Origin: JBCCQH01 sp039024435
Lineage (GTDB): Bacteria; Bacteroidota; Bacteroidia; J057; JADKCL01
Assembly: GCA_039024435.1 (NCBI GenBank)
Contig: JBCCQH010000021.1
Location: 14,944 to 78,943 of the forward strand
DNA length: 64,000 bases
Direction: 5' to 3'
Of the stretch, positions 9,731 through 18,900 are shown piece by piece. The translations under genes were made by a program, and so were the position numbers. Every line of letters starts with the position of its first letter. Within the stretch, counting starts at the first letter, position 1. Under the pieces are notes generated by a model. That model was not told the DNA's origin. It did no database searches and saw only the letters and a program-made list of their open reading frames with translations.

Positions 9731-9777
9731 TTTTGATCGCAGCCGGCGGACGACGGCCCGCGGCTGCGATCAAAACG
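9731..9777. terminator. Perfect 16-bp inverted repeat between convergent genes
   Basis: Arms 9731-9746 and 9762-9777 are exact reverse complements with a 15-nt loop. The stem lies between the end of the DUF4174 gene and the oppositely oriented MbnH-like gene, and begins with GTTTT and ends with AAAAC, so it could terminate both transcripts. Confidence 0.6.
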
Positions 9778-9818
9778 ACAAGTTGGACAATATTTGCCCG
9801 GCGCGGCAAAAAACCCGA

Positions 9819-10853
9819 TCAAAAGACCCGGGTCAAGGGATTGCTGACAAAGTCGGGATCGTTCAGTGCATCCAGGAACGCGATGAGCTGCCGCTTTTCG
9901 GTTTCGGACAGGGCAATGCCCAACTGACTTCCGCTGCGCAATTCATCGTCCAGGGTCGGACTGTCGATGACGCCGCCGTTGTAGTGTTCGAGGACCTCTT
10001 CCAGGGTTTCGAAACGCCCATCGTGCATGTAGGGAAAGGTATACCGCAGGTTCCGCAGGCTGGGCACGCGAAATTTGTATTGGTCCTCACCCAATCCCGT
10101 GATGCGTTCCCGTCCGGTGTCAATCGGATTGCCGACGGGAAGGCCATTGTTGCGGAAGGTGTGGTCGGTCTGCAAGACGCCGCCGTGGCAGCTTCCGCAT
10201 TTCGTCTCAAACAGGGACAAGCCCGTCAGGGCGTCCCCAGTGAGCGGTTGGGTTCCCAGTACGTGGCGGTCATAGGGACTGCCCGCACTCACGCACATCA
10301 ACTGAAATTGCGAAAGGGCTTTGAAGAAGTCGGCGGTTTCGATGGTGTCCTTGCCAAAAGCGGAACGGAACATGTCGCGGTACTGCGCATCCGCGCGGAG
10401 TTTTACCAGGACATTGCCCAGGCTCTCGTCCATTTCCACCGGGGTTTCGATGGGGGCAATGGCAAACAAATCCAGGTGAAAGATGCCACCGTCCCACAGA
10501 AACGATTGGTTCCAGGCAAGGTTCATGATCGGCTGGACGTTGCGCATACTTGGCCGATTGTCGATGCCGTGGGCCAGGGCGTGGCCGTGTTGGGTAAAGG
10601 CGGCATTGGAAAGGTGGCAGTGCGCACAACTGATGCTACCGTCCCGCGAGAGGCGTCCATCCATAAAGAGCTTTTTGCCGAGGCGAAACCCTTCCGGAGT
10701 GACCGGGTTCTGGGACAGGTCGTACTCAAGCGGGGGAAAATGCGTCGGCGCCTCGAAGACGATCACCGCTTCATACGGCTCGGGGGGAGGGTCGACCATC
10801 CGACAAGAGCCGAGTAGGAGCAGGGCAATCAAGAGGTAGATTATCCTTTTCAT
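9819..10853 (-). CDS. MbnH-type dihaem cytochrome c peroxidase lipoprotein
   Basis: ATG at 10853 gives a 344-residue protein with a lipoprotein signal ending LLLLGSC; an upstream ATG at 10883 would only lengthen the leader. Two haem-c sites are visible: CAHCH near residue 75 and CGSCH near residue 220, plus the FPYMHDGRFETLEEVLEHY segment typical of bacterial dihaem peroxidases. Together with the MbnP-like gene 51 bp upstream on the same strand this fits MbnH, which in characterised systems oxidises a Trp of MbnP to kynurenine to build a copper site. That chemistry is family knowledge and is not shown here. Confidence 0.88.
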   Translation of the reverse strand: MKRIIYLLIALLLLGSCRMVDPPPEPYEAVIVFEAPTHFPPLEYDLSQNPVTPEGFRLGKKLFMDGRLSRDGSISCAHCHLSNAAFTQHGHALAHGIDNRPSMRNVQPIMNLAWNQSFLWDGGIFHLDLFAIAPIETPVEMDESLGNVLVKLRADAQYRDMFRSAFGKDTIETADFFKALSQFQLMCVSAGSPYDRHVLGTQPLTGDALTGLSLFETKCGSCHGGVLQTDHTFRNNGLPVGNPIDTGRERITGLGEDQYKFRVPSLRNLRYTFPYMHDGRFETLEEVLEHYNGGVIDSPTLDDELRSGSQLGIALSETEKRQLIAFLDALNDPDFVSNPLTRVF

Positions 10854-10868
10854 TTTTTGAGAATTAAG

Positions 10869-10892
10869 GCCCGGCGGGCGCACCCGCCGGGC
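10869..10892. promoter_or_regulatory. GC-rich hairpin between mbnP-like and mbnH-like genes
   Basis: Arms 10869-10878 and 10883-10892 pair perfectly (10 bp, all G/C) around a 4-nt loop. It sits in the 51-bp gap of a two-gene transcript and lacks a clear U-run, so it may act as an RNA processing or attenuation stem more than as a full terminator. Confidence 0.55.
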
Positions 10893-10904
10893 AAATTTGT
10901 CAGA

Positions 10905-11789
10905 TCAGTTTTCGACGTACATGACCGAGAACATGTTCAGGTAGTTGTTCGCAATCGATCCGGTACGCATCGGGGAGTGCTCTTGGTAGTACTCGGTGAA
11001 CGAGTGCGTCGTGGAACCGTCCATGATCTTCAGGATGTCGACCGTCAGGTGGATCTTGGCCGAGGTACTGCCCTCGCGCATTTCCAGGGTCTCATCGGTC
11101 GGTAGATCCAGGGTGATGATCCGGTTGTTGTTCGGGGTCGGGGTGTCGTAGCCCCCGTATCCCCCGATATGGATGTTGAAGATGTCGTTCCAGTAGGTGT
11201 ACTGATTGGTATCAAAGGACCAGTTGCCGTTGGCATCCTGGACCCAAAGACCCGGGGTGGAGTCGGGTACGGCCGCGGCAACGCCTTCAAACTTCATGAA
11301 GATGTAGCCACTGTTCCAGCTCCAGTACATGTCGCCTCCCGTCTGCATATCGCCGACGTCGAGGTCTCCGGCCCGCTTTTCGGGAGCCATCGTATTGCGT
11401 AGGCTGTCCACCCCAACCATGAATTGGAGGCGGGTGTAATTGTTTTCCGGAATGTTTTCCAGGATCACGTCCTGGGTACCCGATTCACTGACCAGGTAGT
11501 AGCCGGAAGTGGCGCTCGTCGGGACGCGGTAGGTGCTGCCATCCGCGGTGGTGAGGACGATGTTGCTCACGTAATACTGAAACTTAGAGACGGTAAAATC
11601 TTCTCCGGAAGCATTGGTGTAGGTAGCGCCCATGGCGAGATCGGAGCTGCCCGCACGGGCATCGAATTCAAGGGTCAAAGCCCCGGTTTTATTGGGATCA
11701 AATTCTTCCTTGTTACAGCCGGAGAGCCCGAGGGTACCGGCGGCAATAAGGAAAAGAAACAAGCGAGAAAATTGGTGCCAGGATTGCAT
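10905..11789 (-). CDS. MbnP family periplasmic (copper-binding) lipoprotein
   Basis: This 294-residue product has a lipoprotein signal (FLFLIAAGTLGLSGC). The mature part shows the MbnP pattern: a beta strand LTLEFDARAG, then FTVSKFQYYVSNI, DSLRNTMAPEKRAGDLD and MYWSWNSGYIFMKFEG. In studied MbnP proteins a Trp is converted to kynurenine by the MbnH partner and helps bind Cu(I); the Trp pair near residue 155 is a candidate. The partner gene lies immediately downstream. A copper acquisition or sensing role is inferred from the family and the pairing. Confidence 0.87.
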   Translation of the reverse strand: MQSWHQFSRLFLFLIAAGTLGLSGCNKEEFDPNKTGALTLEFDARAGSSDLAMGATYTNASGEDFTVSKFQYYVSNIVLTTADGSTYRVPTSATSGYYLVSESGTQDVILENIPENNYTRLQFMVGVDSLRNTMAPEKRAGDLDVGDMQTGGDMYWSWNSGYIFMKFEGVAAAVPDSTPGLWVQDANGNWSFDTNQYTYWNDIFNIHIGGYGGYDTPTPNNNRIITLDLPTDETLEMREGSTSAKIHLTVDILKIMDGSTTHSFTEYYQEHSPMRTGSIANNYLNMFSVMYVEN

Positions 11790-12052
11790 GGTGAAAATAA
11801 TTTAGATCAAATGAAATGTAGAGGTGGCCCAGTTCGGAAAGGAACTGGACAATGGGATTGCGGTCTGCTTTCCGAGGCAGAACAGCAAGAGGCAAGCGGG
11901 GCGATTCCCCCCATCTCGTACTTTGTGAAGGGCGCCTGATCGGTGCGGTCACCCTGCGATGGCCCTCAGAAAATCTCGAGACGGATTTTACCTGATTGGG
12001 CACCGGATGATGGGCCTAACGAAACGGTTAAGCGAAGCTGGAAACGAAGGAA

Positions 12053-12439
12053 TCAGCTCAATTCAGGAGGTGGGGACAATACTTCGGGCCAGACCGGCTC
12101 GCATTGCGTCGACGCTGGCCCGGTCCGTCGGGCACTGATTCCCAATTCAATAATGGGTAACGTTTGTGCCGGCGAAAAGATCAAAGTCGGGGTGACTTCA
12201 CGGTCGGTACGCAGATGTTTGCTCCGATCAGAAGCGGGGTGATCCTCTTCGCTGGATGCTTTGAGCTTGCTGGCCAAATGACAACTGCCATTGCATTGCA
12301 ATTTGGGCTTGTCTACGTTGACGCAGAAGTTCTCAACGATGTGGTCGTAGCGGAGAGTATAATACAAATAGGGGGCAAAAGGCTTGAGATGCGCTAGAAA
12401 AAGCGCGGTCGCCAGAACGAGTATGACAAGCCTTTGCAT
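12053..12439 (-). CDS. Small membrane-anchored protein with CNGSCH metal-site-like motif
   Basis: ATG at 12439 gives a 128-residue protein. An N-terminal hydrophobic helix (RLVILVLATALFLAHL) is followed by LRYDHIVENFCVNVD and QCNGSCHLASKL, a Cys/His cluster (C-x3-C-H, with another Cys about ten residues earlier) that suggests metal binding. The C-terminal half is low complexity and proline-rich. I recognise no named family. It lies 263 bp upstream of the MbnP-like gene on the same strand, which makes a copper-related accessory role plausible but unproven. Confidence 0.65.
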   Translation of the reverse strand: MQRLVILVLATALFLAHLKPFAPYLYYTLRYDHIVENFCVNVDKPKLQCNGSCHLASKLKASSEEDHPASDRSKHLRTDREVTPTLIFSPAQTLPIIELGISARRTGPASTQCEPVWPEVLSPPPELS

Positions 12440-12751
12440 AACTACAATAAGATACAAAATATCCGGCCCGAACACCACGCAAATTGGGGAAAAAATAGTG
12501 CAATGGGGTAGGTTTGTGGAAACACTCAGCGCTTAGGTGCTGGACCTTTGGCCGTAGATAATTTGGAATTTTAGTTTTTAAGCCGTTCTATTGGCATGTA
12601 GATTTTGATTTTTCAATTCTTTGTTTGTGATTGATTCGGGTCGCCTCCCGCGATAAAAAAAGTCGGTCGAAGTCCGGGCTAAGGCTTTGACCGACTCACA
12701 ATTGCGCTATTTTTCGACACCGAGCTTTTCTGAGCTGGCGCAAAAATTGCC
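12440..12751. other. Intergenic gap with one terminator
   Basis: The 312-bp gap holds the leader of the small CNGSCH gene and the terminator of the HAD gene at 12654-12695. The middle part (about 12540-12650) is AT-rich and I see no coding sequence in it. Confidence 0.5.
12654..12695 (-). terminator. Rho-independent terminator of the HAD/GMC transcript
   Basis: Arms 12662-12672 and 12685-12695 form an 11-bp stem with one G-U pair. On the minus strand it is followed by a run of eight T at 12661-12654. It lies about 57 bp after the HAD stop codon. Confidence 0.85.
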
Positions 12752-13717
12752 TCATTTTTGCGGGAATATCCGGCGGAAATTTTCTTTCATTCCGACCTGG
12801 ATCCAACCCCGCGCAGTGGCTTCGGCTTGGAGAGAAGAGTCCGAGTAAATGTACTCCCGAGAATCGTCGTGGACGAGGATCAATTCCAGGTTGCGGTGCG
12901 GATTGGATTGGGTGTAGGTCAGCATCTCAAAATCACCCATTGTGTTTCCGAACGATAAAATGGGCGCCGTCCCGATCCGGTTCCGAATCAAAATTGCCTT
13001 GCCGTCCCCATCTGGAGAGGGATAGAGAAATGAGTCCAGCCGTGTCAGCACGTTCTGCTGGGGCGCAATCGAATCGTAGCTCAAGGCGACCGTATTGCCG
13101 ATGGTTTCCCACTGGTTGAATCCCAGGTAGCGGCCGCCGTAGGCCCGGACAAAGCCCTGCTGCGAGCCGGAACACAGGAAAACGGTAAATTCATACTTCC
13201 GGAGGTAGTCGATCAGTTGGGCCATCGGGGCGTAGTACATCTGGGAGTAGGGAATATCGAACCGGGGATGGTTGTGGCTGGCGGTAAAATGGCCCACCGA
13301 ATCCAGGTAGGTTTGCTGGGGATAGTGCTCAAAGGCCATCAGCAAGGCGGAGTACACGGTATCGTTGATATAGTCGAGATTGCCCGCGCAGGCGGCTTGA
13401 TAGACGGGATTGGCCTGCAAGGCCGGCTGTACTTGGGCGGTATTGCACAACTGGTGCATCGCCACAATCACTTCCATGTAGTCCGGCTTTTCGCAGCCTA
13501 CGGTCCCATCAAAATCAAACACGGCGATCCGGGCGGCAACCGGCACGAAGTCCGGGCCCCTTGAGTCGGTCACTGCCGCCACAAAGTTGAGGATGGAATC
13601 CTTTTCTGCGGTATTTTGCCAGAGCGAAAGCGGTGCCTTGCGCTGGCCGGCGAGGGTGCCGGCGAGGAGCAACAACCCCCAAAACAGCCCGGCGGTGCGT
13701 ATATGATTGATCTGCAT
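12752..13717 (-). CDS. Secreted HAD-superfamily phosphatase
   Basis: The 321-residue protein begins with a signal peptide (GLFWGLLLLAGTLAGQ) and should be exported. HAD motif I is DFDGT near residue 70, motif II SGS in VFLCSGSQQG, motif III a Lys in GKAILIRNR, and motif IV GNTMGDFEML. The order and spacing resemble phosphoserine-phosphatase-type HAD enzymes. Its ATG is 1 bp after the stop of the GMC oxidoreductase gene, implying translational coupling. The substrate is not evident. Exported HAD phosphatases of this kind act on small phosphorylated metabolites outside the cytoplasm. Confidence 0.85.
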   Translation of the reverse strand: MQINHIRTAGLFWGLLLLAGTLAGQRKAPLSLWQNTAEKDSILNFVAAVTDSRGPDFVPVAARIAVFDFDGTVGCEKPDYMEVIVAMHQLCNTAQVQPALQANPVYQAACAGNLDYINDTVYSALLMAFEHYPQQTYLDSVGHFTASHNHPRFDIPYSQMYYAPMAQLIDYLRKYEFTVFLCSGSQQGFVRAYGGRYLGFNQWETIGNTVALSYDSIAPQQNVLTRLDSFLYPSPDGDGKAILIRNRIGTAPILSFGNTMGDFEMLTYTQSNPHRNLELILVHDDSREYIYSDSSLQAEATARGWIQVGMKENFRRIFPQK

Positions 13718-13718
13718 C

Positions 13719-15242
13719 TTAATGGCCCTCCTTGATGAATTCCGCGCCCCGCTCCCCGATCATGAACGAAGGGGCTTGGGTGTGTCCCGAAGTGATTTCT
13801 GGCATGATGGAAGCGTCGATCACGCGCACCCGTTCCACGCCCCGCACCCGCAATTTGGGATCGACCACGGCATCGTCGGTTGTCCCCATTTTGCAGGTGC
13901 CGACCGGATGGCTGTAGGTGTACAGGTTGTCGAGGAGCCATTCCTTGATCTGGGCCTTGGTTTTGACGTCGGGCCCGGGGGTGACTTCGGCTTTGCGCCA
14001 CTCAGCGAGGGCGGCAGAATTGCCGATTTTGCGCATGAGTTCAAAGGCGAGGAAGCCCTGTTCGAGATCGCCGGGGGCGGTGAGCAACTGCGGATCGATG
14101 ATCGGGGCGGTGGTGGGATCGGTCGACTGCAAGGCTACGAATCCCCGGCTGTGCTGCCGCATGAGGCCGCCGGTGACCGAATAGCTCCATTCGAGCTGGC
14201 CTTGGGTTTCGCCACAGGTGTAATTGCCGCGCATCATTTCAATGCAGGTCAAGGGCTGGCCGTGCTCGTTCAGGTTGGCCCAGACGATGGCGCCGCCTTC
14301 GTTGCGGGGCTGGTTGTAGATCGGTTTTTTCGCCGACCAATTGCCGGAGAAGATCATGGCATCCTGGAGGTTTTTGCCCACGCCGGGCAGTTCCTGGACG
14401 ATTTCTGCGACGCCCGCCTGCTTGAGTTCATCGGGATTGCCGATCCCGGACCGAAGCAAGATTTGCGGGGAATTGATGGCGCCTGAGCAAAGGATGACTT
14501 CCCGGTGGGCGGGAATGCGATAGGAATTCCCTCCGATGCCGACGAGGATGCCGGTTGCGACTTGGCCTTTGAATTCGATCCGGTCGACGAGGGCATTGAT
14601 CGCCACGTGCAAGTTGGGGCGCTGGTCCAGGTAGGGGAGGATGTACTGGCTGAAGGAGGTGATGCGGACATTGTTCGCGGAGATGGTCGAGCGCAGCGGA
14701 CTGACTCCGAGCATGCTGCCGCCGGAATTGTAGTTGGGGTTGAAGGGAAGATTGAGGTCCATGCAGGCGCGGATAAAATCCCGGCCCCAGTCGTTCATGG
14801 GATTGTTCGTGGGTTGGAGTTTGGCCTCCACCCGCTGGAATGCGGGCAGGACGTCTTGGTAGGACCAGCCGGTGCAGCCGTACCGTTCGGCCCAGAGATC
14901 GAAGTCGGCGACCGCGCCCCGGGTGTACACCATGTCGTTGTGGGCGGTGCATCCCCCGGTCATTTTTGCCCGCCAGCAGTTCAGCTTGCGATCAAGCAGA
15001 TGGGGTTGGGGAGTCATCATGTATCCCCAGTCGATGGAGGCATCGTTGTAGAGGCAGTTGGTTTGGTTAGGATCCCAGACGTCGGGAATCCGCGCCGAAT
15101 CGGTGCCTGCTTCCAGGAGCAGGACGGAGTGTTCGGGATTTTCTGAGAGCCGGCTGGCCACAATGCTGCCGGCCGATCCCGCACCAATCACAATGTAATC
15201 GTATCCTGCCGCCAAGGCGGAGGTATCAAGTTTTGCATCCAT
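13719..15242 (-). CDS. GMC family FAD-dependent oxidoreductase (choline-dehydrogenase-like)
   Basis: The 507-residue protein starts with an FAD Rossmann motif (YIVIGAGSAGSIVASRLSE) and VLLLEAG, and ends with the GMC active-site blocks HPVGTCKMG and SGHTQAPSFMIGERGAE, supplying the catalytic His and a second His at the usual His/Asn position. Length is close to the family norm. GMC enzymes oxidise alcohols or sugars with FAD. There is no signal peptide, although the coupled phosphatase gene encodes one. The pairing suggests processing of one phosphorylated alcohol or sugar, but that is a guess. Confidence 0.9.
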   Translation of the reverse strand: MDAKLDTSALAAGYDYIVIGAGSAGSIVASRLSENPEHSVLLLEAGTDSARIPDVWDPNQTNCLYNDASIDWGYMMTPQPHLLDRKLNCWRAKMTGGCTAHNDMVYTRGAVADFDLWAERYGCTGWSYQDVLPAFQRVEAKLQPTNNPMNDWGRDFIRACMDLNLPFNPNYNSGGSMLGVSPLRSTISANNVRITSFSQYILPYLDQRPNLHVAINALVDRIEFKGQVATGILVGIGGNSYRIPAHREVILCSGAINSPQILLRSGIGNPDELKQAGVAEIVQELPGVGKNLQDAMIFSGNWSAKKPIYNQPRNEGGAIVWANLNEHGQPLTCIEMMRGNYTCGETQGQLEWSYSVTGGLMRQHSRGFVALQSTDPTTAPIIDPQLLTAPGDLEQGFLAFELMRKIGNSAALAEWRKAEVTPGPDVKTKAQIKEWLLDNLYTYSHPVGTCKMGTTDDAVVDPKLRVRGVERVRVIDASIMPEITSGHTQAPSFMIGERGAEFIKEGH

Positions 15243-15484
15243 ACCGTTTGTCTTAAAAAAGTAAATACTAGATGAAATAGCCGATACTAATATAGGTAAA
15301 ATAACAAATAATAGTCAATAGTATGGGGAATTTCCAGGGTGAGAATTTTCAATTTTCAATGGGCGCTTCGCTCAATTTTCAGTTGAACATGACCACTGGA
15401 TCGAGAGCTTGCGGGGGAGCGCAGGTCATTGGCAATTCTTCGCTTGAATATTTTTTGCCTGCGGCAAGGATGGGAGGGACATTG

Positions 15485-15505
15485 GTCCCGCCGAATCGGC
15501 GGGAC
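15485..15505. repeat. Perfect 10-bp palindrome
   Basis: Arms 15485-15494 and 15496-15505 are exact reverse complements with a single central base. It is one of several GC-rich palindromes in this gap. Confidence 0.7.
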
Positions 15506-15818
15506 GGAGCAACGCGAACTCCCGGAACCGCCTGGTAGCGACGCGTCCGGGACGCATCGCTAGCCGCCCCTTGCCCCATCACAATTTCGCTCCATCAACC
15601 GTTTTCGCAGTTGGAGGGCAGTAGGCCGACAATATTTTCAATGGGAGAATGCTCAATGCTCAATTTCCAATGAATTTCTGTTCTTTCGTGATGAAGGGAA
15701 TCAAAATCACCTAAGCCTCCGCCGTGTGTGATCCCGCGCGGCTACGGGAAAAATCGGATTCGAGGTGTGTTTTCAATGATGGTTGGTTGCGCGTCCAGAA
15801 CGCGCGAAGTGGAAATCG

Positions 15819-15842
15819 GAAATTGAGGAATTGGAAATTCTC
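15819..15842 (-). repeat. Left copy of 24-bp inverted intergenic repeat
   Basis: Reverse-complementing these 24 bases gives 23 of 24 matches to 20594-20617, on the other side of the 4.5-kb secreted-protein gene. Nearby GCGCGTCC-type words occur on both sides as well. Confidence 0.75.
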
Positions 15843-15892
15843 ACGTTGCGTGTCCAGTGACGCGCCCATCGGAAATCAGAAATCAAAAGTCA

Positions 15893-15926
15893 GAAAGGGG
15901 CCGACCGAATCCGGCCCGCCCCTTTC
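15893..15926 (-). terminator. Stem-loop after the large secreted protein gene
   Basis: Arms 15893-15900 and 15919-15926 pair over 8 bp, with further GC pairing inside the loop. On the minus strand the stem is followed by a T-rich tract. It lies about 30 bp after the stop of the leftward gene. Confidence 0.6.
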
Positions 15927-15956
15927 CCGGTCGCCGCAAGCGGCGCCTCCAAATCG

Positions 15957-18900
15957 TTAATTGGTTTTAATGACTGAGAAGTTTTCCCGGTAGTCGCCGT
16001 TGCGCACCTGCAACATGTATATGCCGGCGGTCAGGCCCGGGGCGGAAAACGATTTGATTTGGCCGGCGTAGTCGCCGGCCTGGCGAATGAGCACGCGGCC
16101 GCTGAGGTCCATCAGTCGCAATTCGGTACTGCCTTCGAAGGCACTCGGAATGGCAACCTGAATGGCTTCCTGGAACGGATTCGGCCATACCCGGGCTTTC
16201 ATGGACGGTTCTGGTTCCGCTCCGTAGGCAAAAATCGGTACGAGTGGATCCATCGCCGAGGGGGCCGGGATGGGACCACAACCGCCTTCGAATACGCGCA
16301 CGTTGCGGAACCAGGAGTTGCCGACGGTGGGATTGGCGTCGTTGTCATTGATGAAGCCCAACCGGTCAAAGCTGCCCGTGTAGAAGGTGCCCACCGGAAT
16401 CGTGTAGGTGGTCCAGGCGCTCGGGACGTAGTTGTCGTAGTTTGAGAAGGCGTAGGTCTGGCTGCCGTGGAACTTGAACACGTAGTTGGGCCCGATGATG
16501 TTGTCGTTGTCAAATCCGATTCCGTGGATCTCCCCTTCGATGGTGCTGCGGAAATCGACTTGCAGCACCGTATTGGCGGTGACGGTGTAGGGAAAATCGA
16601 TGTATTTCCAGGAGTTAGCGCCCAATTCCAGGGTCAGTCCGCCGTCCTCGACGTAGCTGGGACCAAAATCGTCGGTACCGTAAGAAATGATGTTCAGGTT
16701 AGAGAAATTGACCGGGGGACAAGGATCGTTAAAGACATGGATGTTGTCCACCGCCATGTCGCTGGTGTAGCTCGATCCGGTCAGGCCGACCAACCGCAGG
16801 GTCACCATGTCTTCGCCGGCGTAGTCGAGGAGGTCGAGCCGGACTTCGTTCCAGGCATTGCCCTGGTCGCCGGTCTGGCTCCAAAGGTCCACCCAGTGGT
16901 CGCCCAGGTCGGTGCTGATCTGCAGGGTAAGGGTACCCATGGTCGCGCCGTACAGGTGCTGGTCAAAGGTGAGCGTCGGGTGGTCGAGTGAGGAGAAGTC
17001 GAAGCAGGCGTGAATGCCCATGGTCTTCGAGGGGAAGTTGGGCGAACTCGATTCGGTGTACAGGTAGTAGGCACCATCGGAAGCAGTGGTGGGGCCGGTG
17101 CTGAACGAAGGGGTACTCCCGGAATACCGGAACCAGTCCCATTCGTCGGAGGTCTCCTGGGTCCAGTCGCCGAGGCCACTTTCGAAGCTCTCCGCGTACG
17201 GGTAGGAAGTGACTTTGCTGTGGCAGAAGCCTTCCCCCAGGTTGATGTTGTCCAGCGCCATGTCGCTGGTGTAGGAGGTTCCCGTAGTTCCCGTCCAGCG
17301 GACCAGGAAGATGCTCAGACCGGTGTAGTTGCTCAGGTCGACGGTGTCGCTGTGCCAGGCATTGCCCTGATTGCCGGACTTGGACCAGACGGTCGTCCAA
17401 TTCAGACCGTAGTTGCTGCTCACCTCCAAGGCCAGGCTGCCCATCGTGGCCCCAAACATGTGGTAGTCAAAGGTAAGTTGCGGGCTGACCAGGCCCACGG
17501 TATTGAAGCAAGTCGAGATCTGGGCAGTCTTGCTGTAATTTCCGGAGGCTTCTACGTAGATGTAGCTGTCGCCTTCCGAGGCGCTGGACGGTCCGGTACT
17601 GAAAGAAGACGTGCCGCCGGTGGTGGTGGTCCAGTCGAGGTCGTCGGAAGTGGATTGGTCCCAGATGCCCAGGGTCGGCTCGAAGCTCTCCGAGTAGGGG
17701 TAGACATTGGTGCAGCCCATGGCCTCACCCAGGCGGATGTCGTCGATGGCCATGTCGCCGGTGTAGCTGTTGCCGGTGATGCCGATGAAGCGGAACTGGA
17801 CGATGTTGTTCGCGATGAAGGGACGCAGGTCCACGGCGGCCTGGCGCCACTCGTCACCTTTGTCGCCGGATTGGGACCAGATCGTGGTCCAGGTGGATTC
17901 GCCATCGGGCAAAATCTGTAGGGTGAGGGTGCCCATGGTCTCGCCGTACATGTGGTACTTGAAGCGGAGCTCGGGGCTTTCCAGGCCGGAGAAGGCCAGC
18001 GGGAAGCAGGCGGAGACCAAGCCGGCTTTCTTGTCGGGATGGTTGGGGCTGGACGATTCGATGTAGGCGTAGTAGCTGCCTTCGGCGGCGGCGCTCGGGC
18101 CGGTGTTCAGCGAACCGGTTCCCCCGGATCGGCGGCTCCAGTTAAAGTCCTCGTCGGTTTCCTGCCGCCAGAAGCCGAAGTCTGACTCAAAACCTTCGGT
18201 GTAGGGGAATCCGATCAGGGAAGCGATGCAGGTGAAGCGCGACAAAGGCAGGGTCCAGATCCCCCGACCGTGGGTAAACAGGAAGAGGGTGCGGTCGGAT
18301 TGGCGGAGTTTGGCCTGGAATATGGCGACGTTGGGCACGGATACGTCCTTGATCCAATTGGTGCCGCCGTTGGTGGTGTAGTACAGTCCAAAATCGGTGG
18401 CAGCAAACAGGATATTGTCCGGATCATCCGGATCGGCCTGCACGTAGTTGACCGGCAACTGGGTGGGCAGGTCGCCGGAGAGGTCGGTCCAGGTGGGGCT
18501 GCTCGTGTGCGCATTCGTGACCCGCCAGATCTTGGGATTGTTCGTGAAGCTGTTGAATCCCACGTGGAGGGTGGTATTGGAACTGGGGTGAACGGTAATG
18601 CTGCCGGTGAAATCGTTTGTGGCCACTGAGGGGACGGTGGAACTGAGGTCGACTTCGGTTCCCGCGGCGGCAGTGGCGGCGTTGTTGATGCGGTACAGGC
18701 CGGCGGAGTTGCCGCCGAAATAGACTTCGGGATTGGTTTCTGGGGTGGTGGCAATGGCAAAGATAGTTCCGATGTTGTTGGTGATCTTGGACCAATTGCT
18801 GCCCCGGTTGGTGGTGCGCCACAAGCCTGCATTGGTGCGGCAGTACAACTGATCGCCGTCGGCGTAGTTGATCTGGTAGGAATTGATGAAGGCGTAGTCC

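Larger units (their letters stand above)
15243..15956. other. Long repeat- and palindrome-rich intergenic region
   Basis: This 714-bp stretch contains no convincing gene. It holds the AT-rich upstream region of the GMC gene (15243-15320), a perfect palindrome (15485-15505), an imperfect hairpin near 15536-15562, several short tracts of the CAATTTTC or GGAAATTG type, and one arm of an inverted repeat (15819-15842) that reappears at 20594-20617. Confidence 0.6.
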
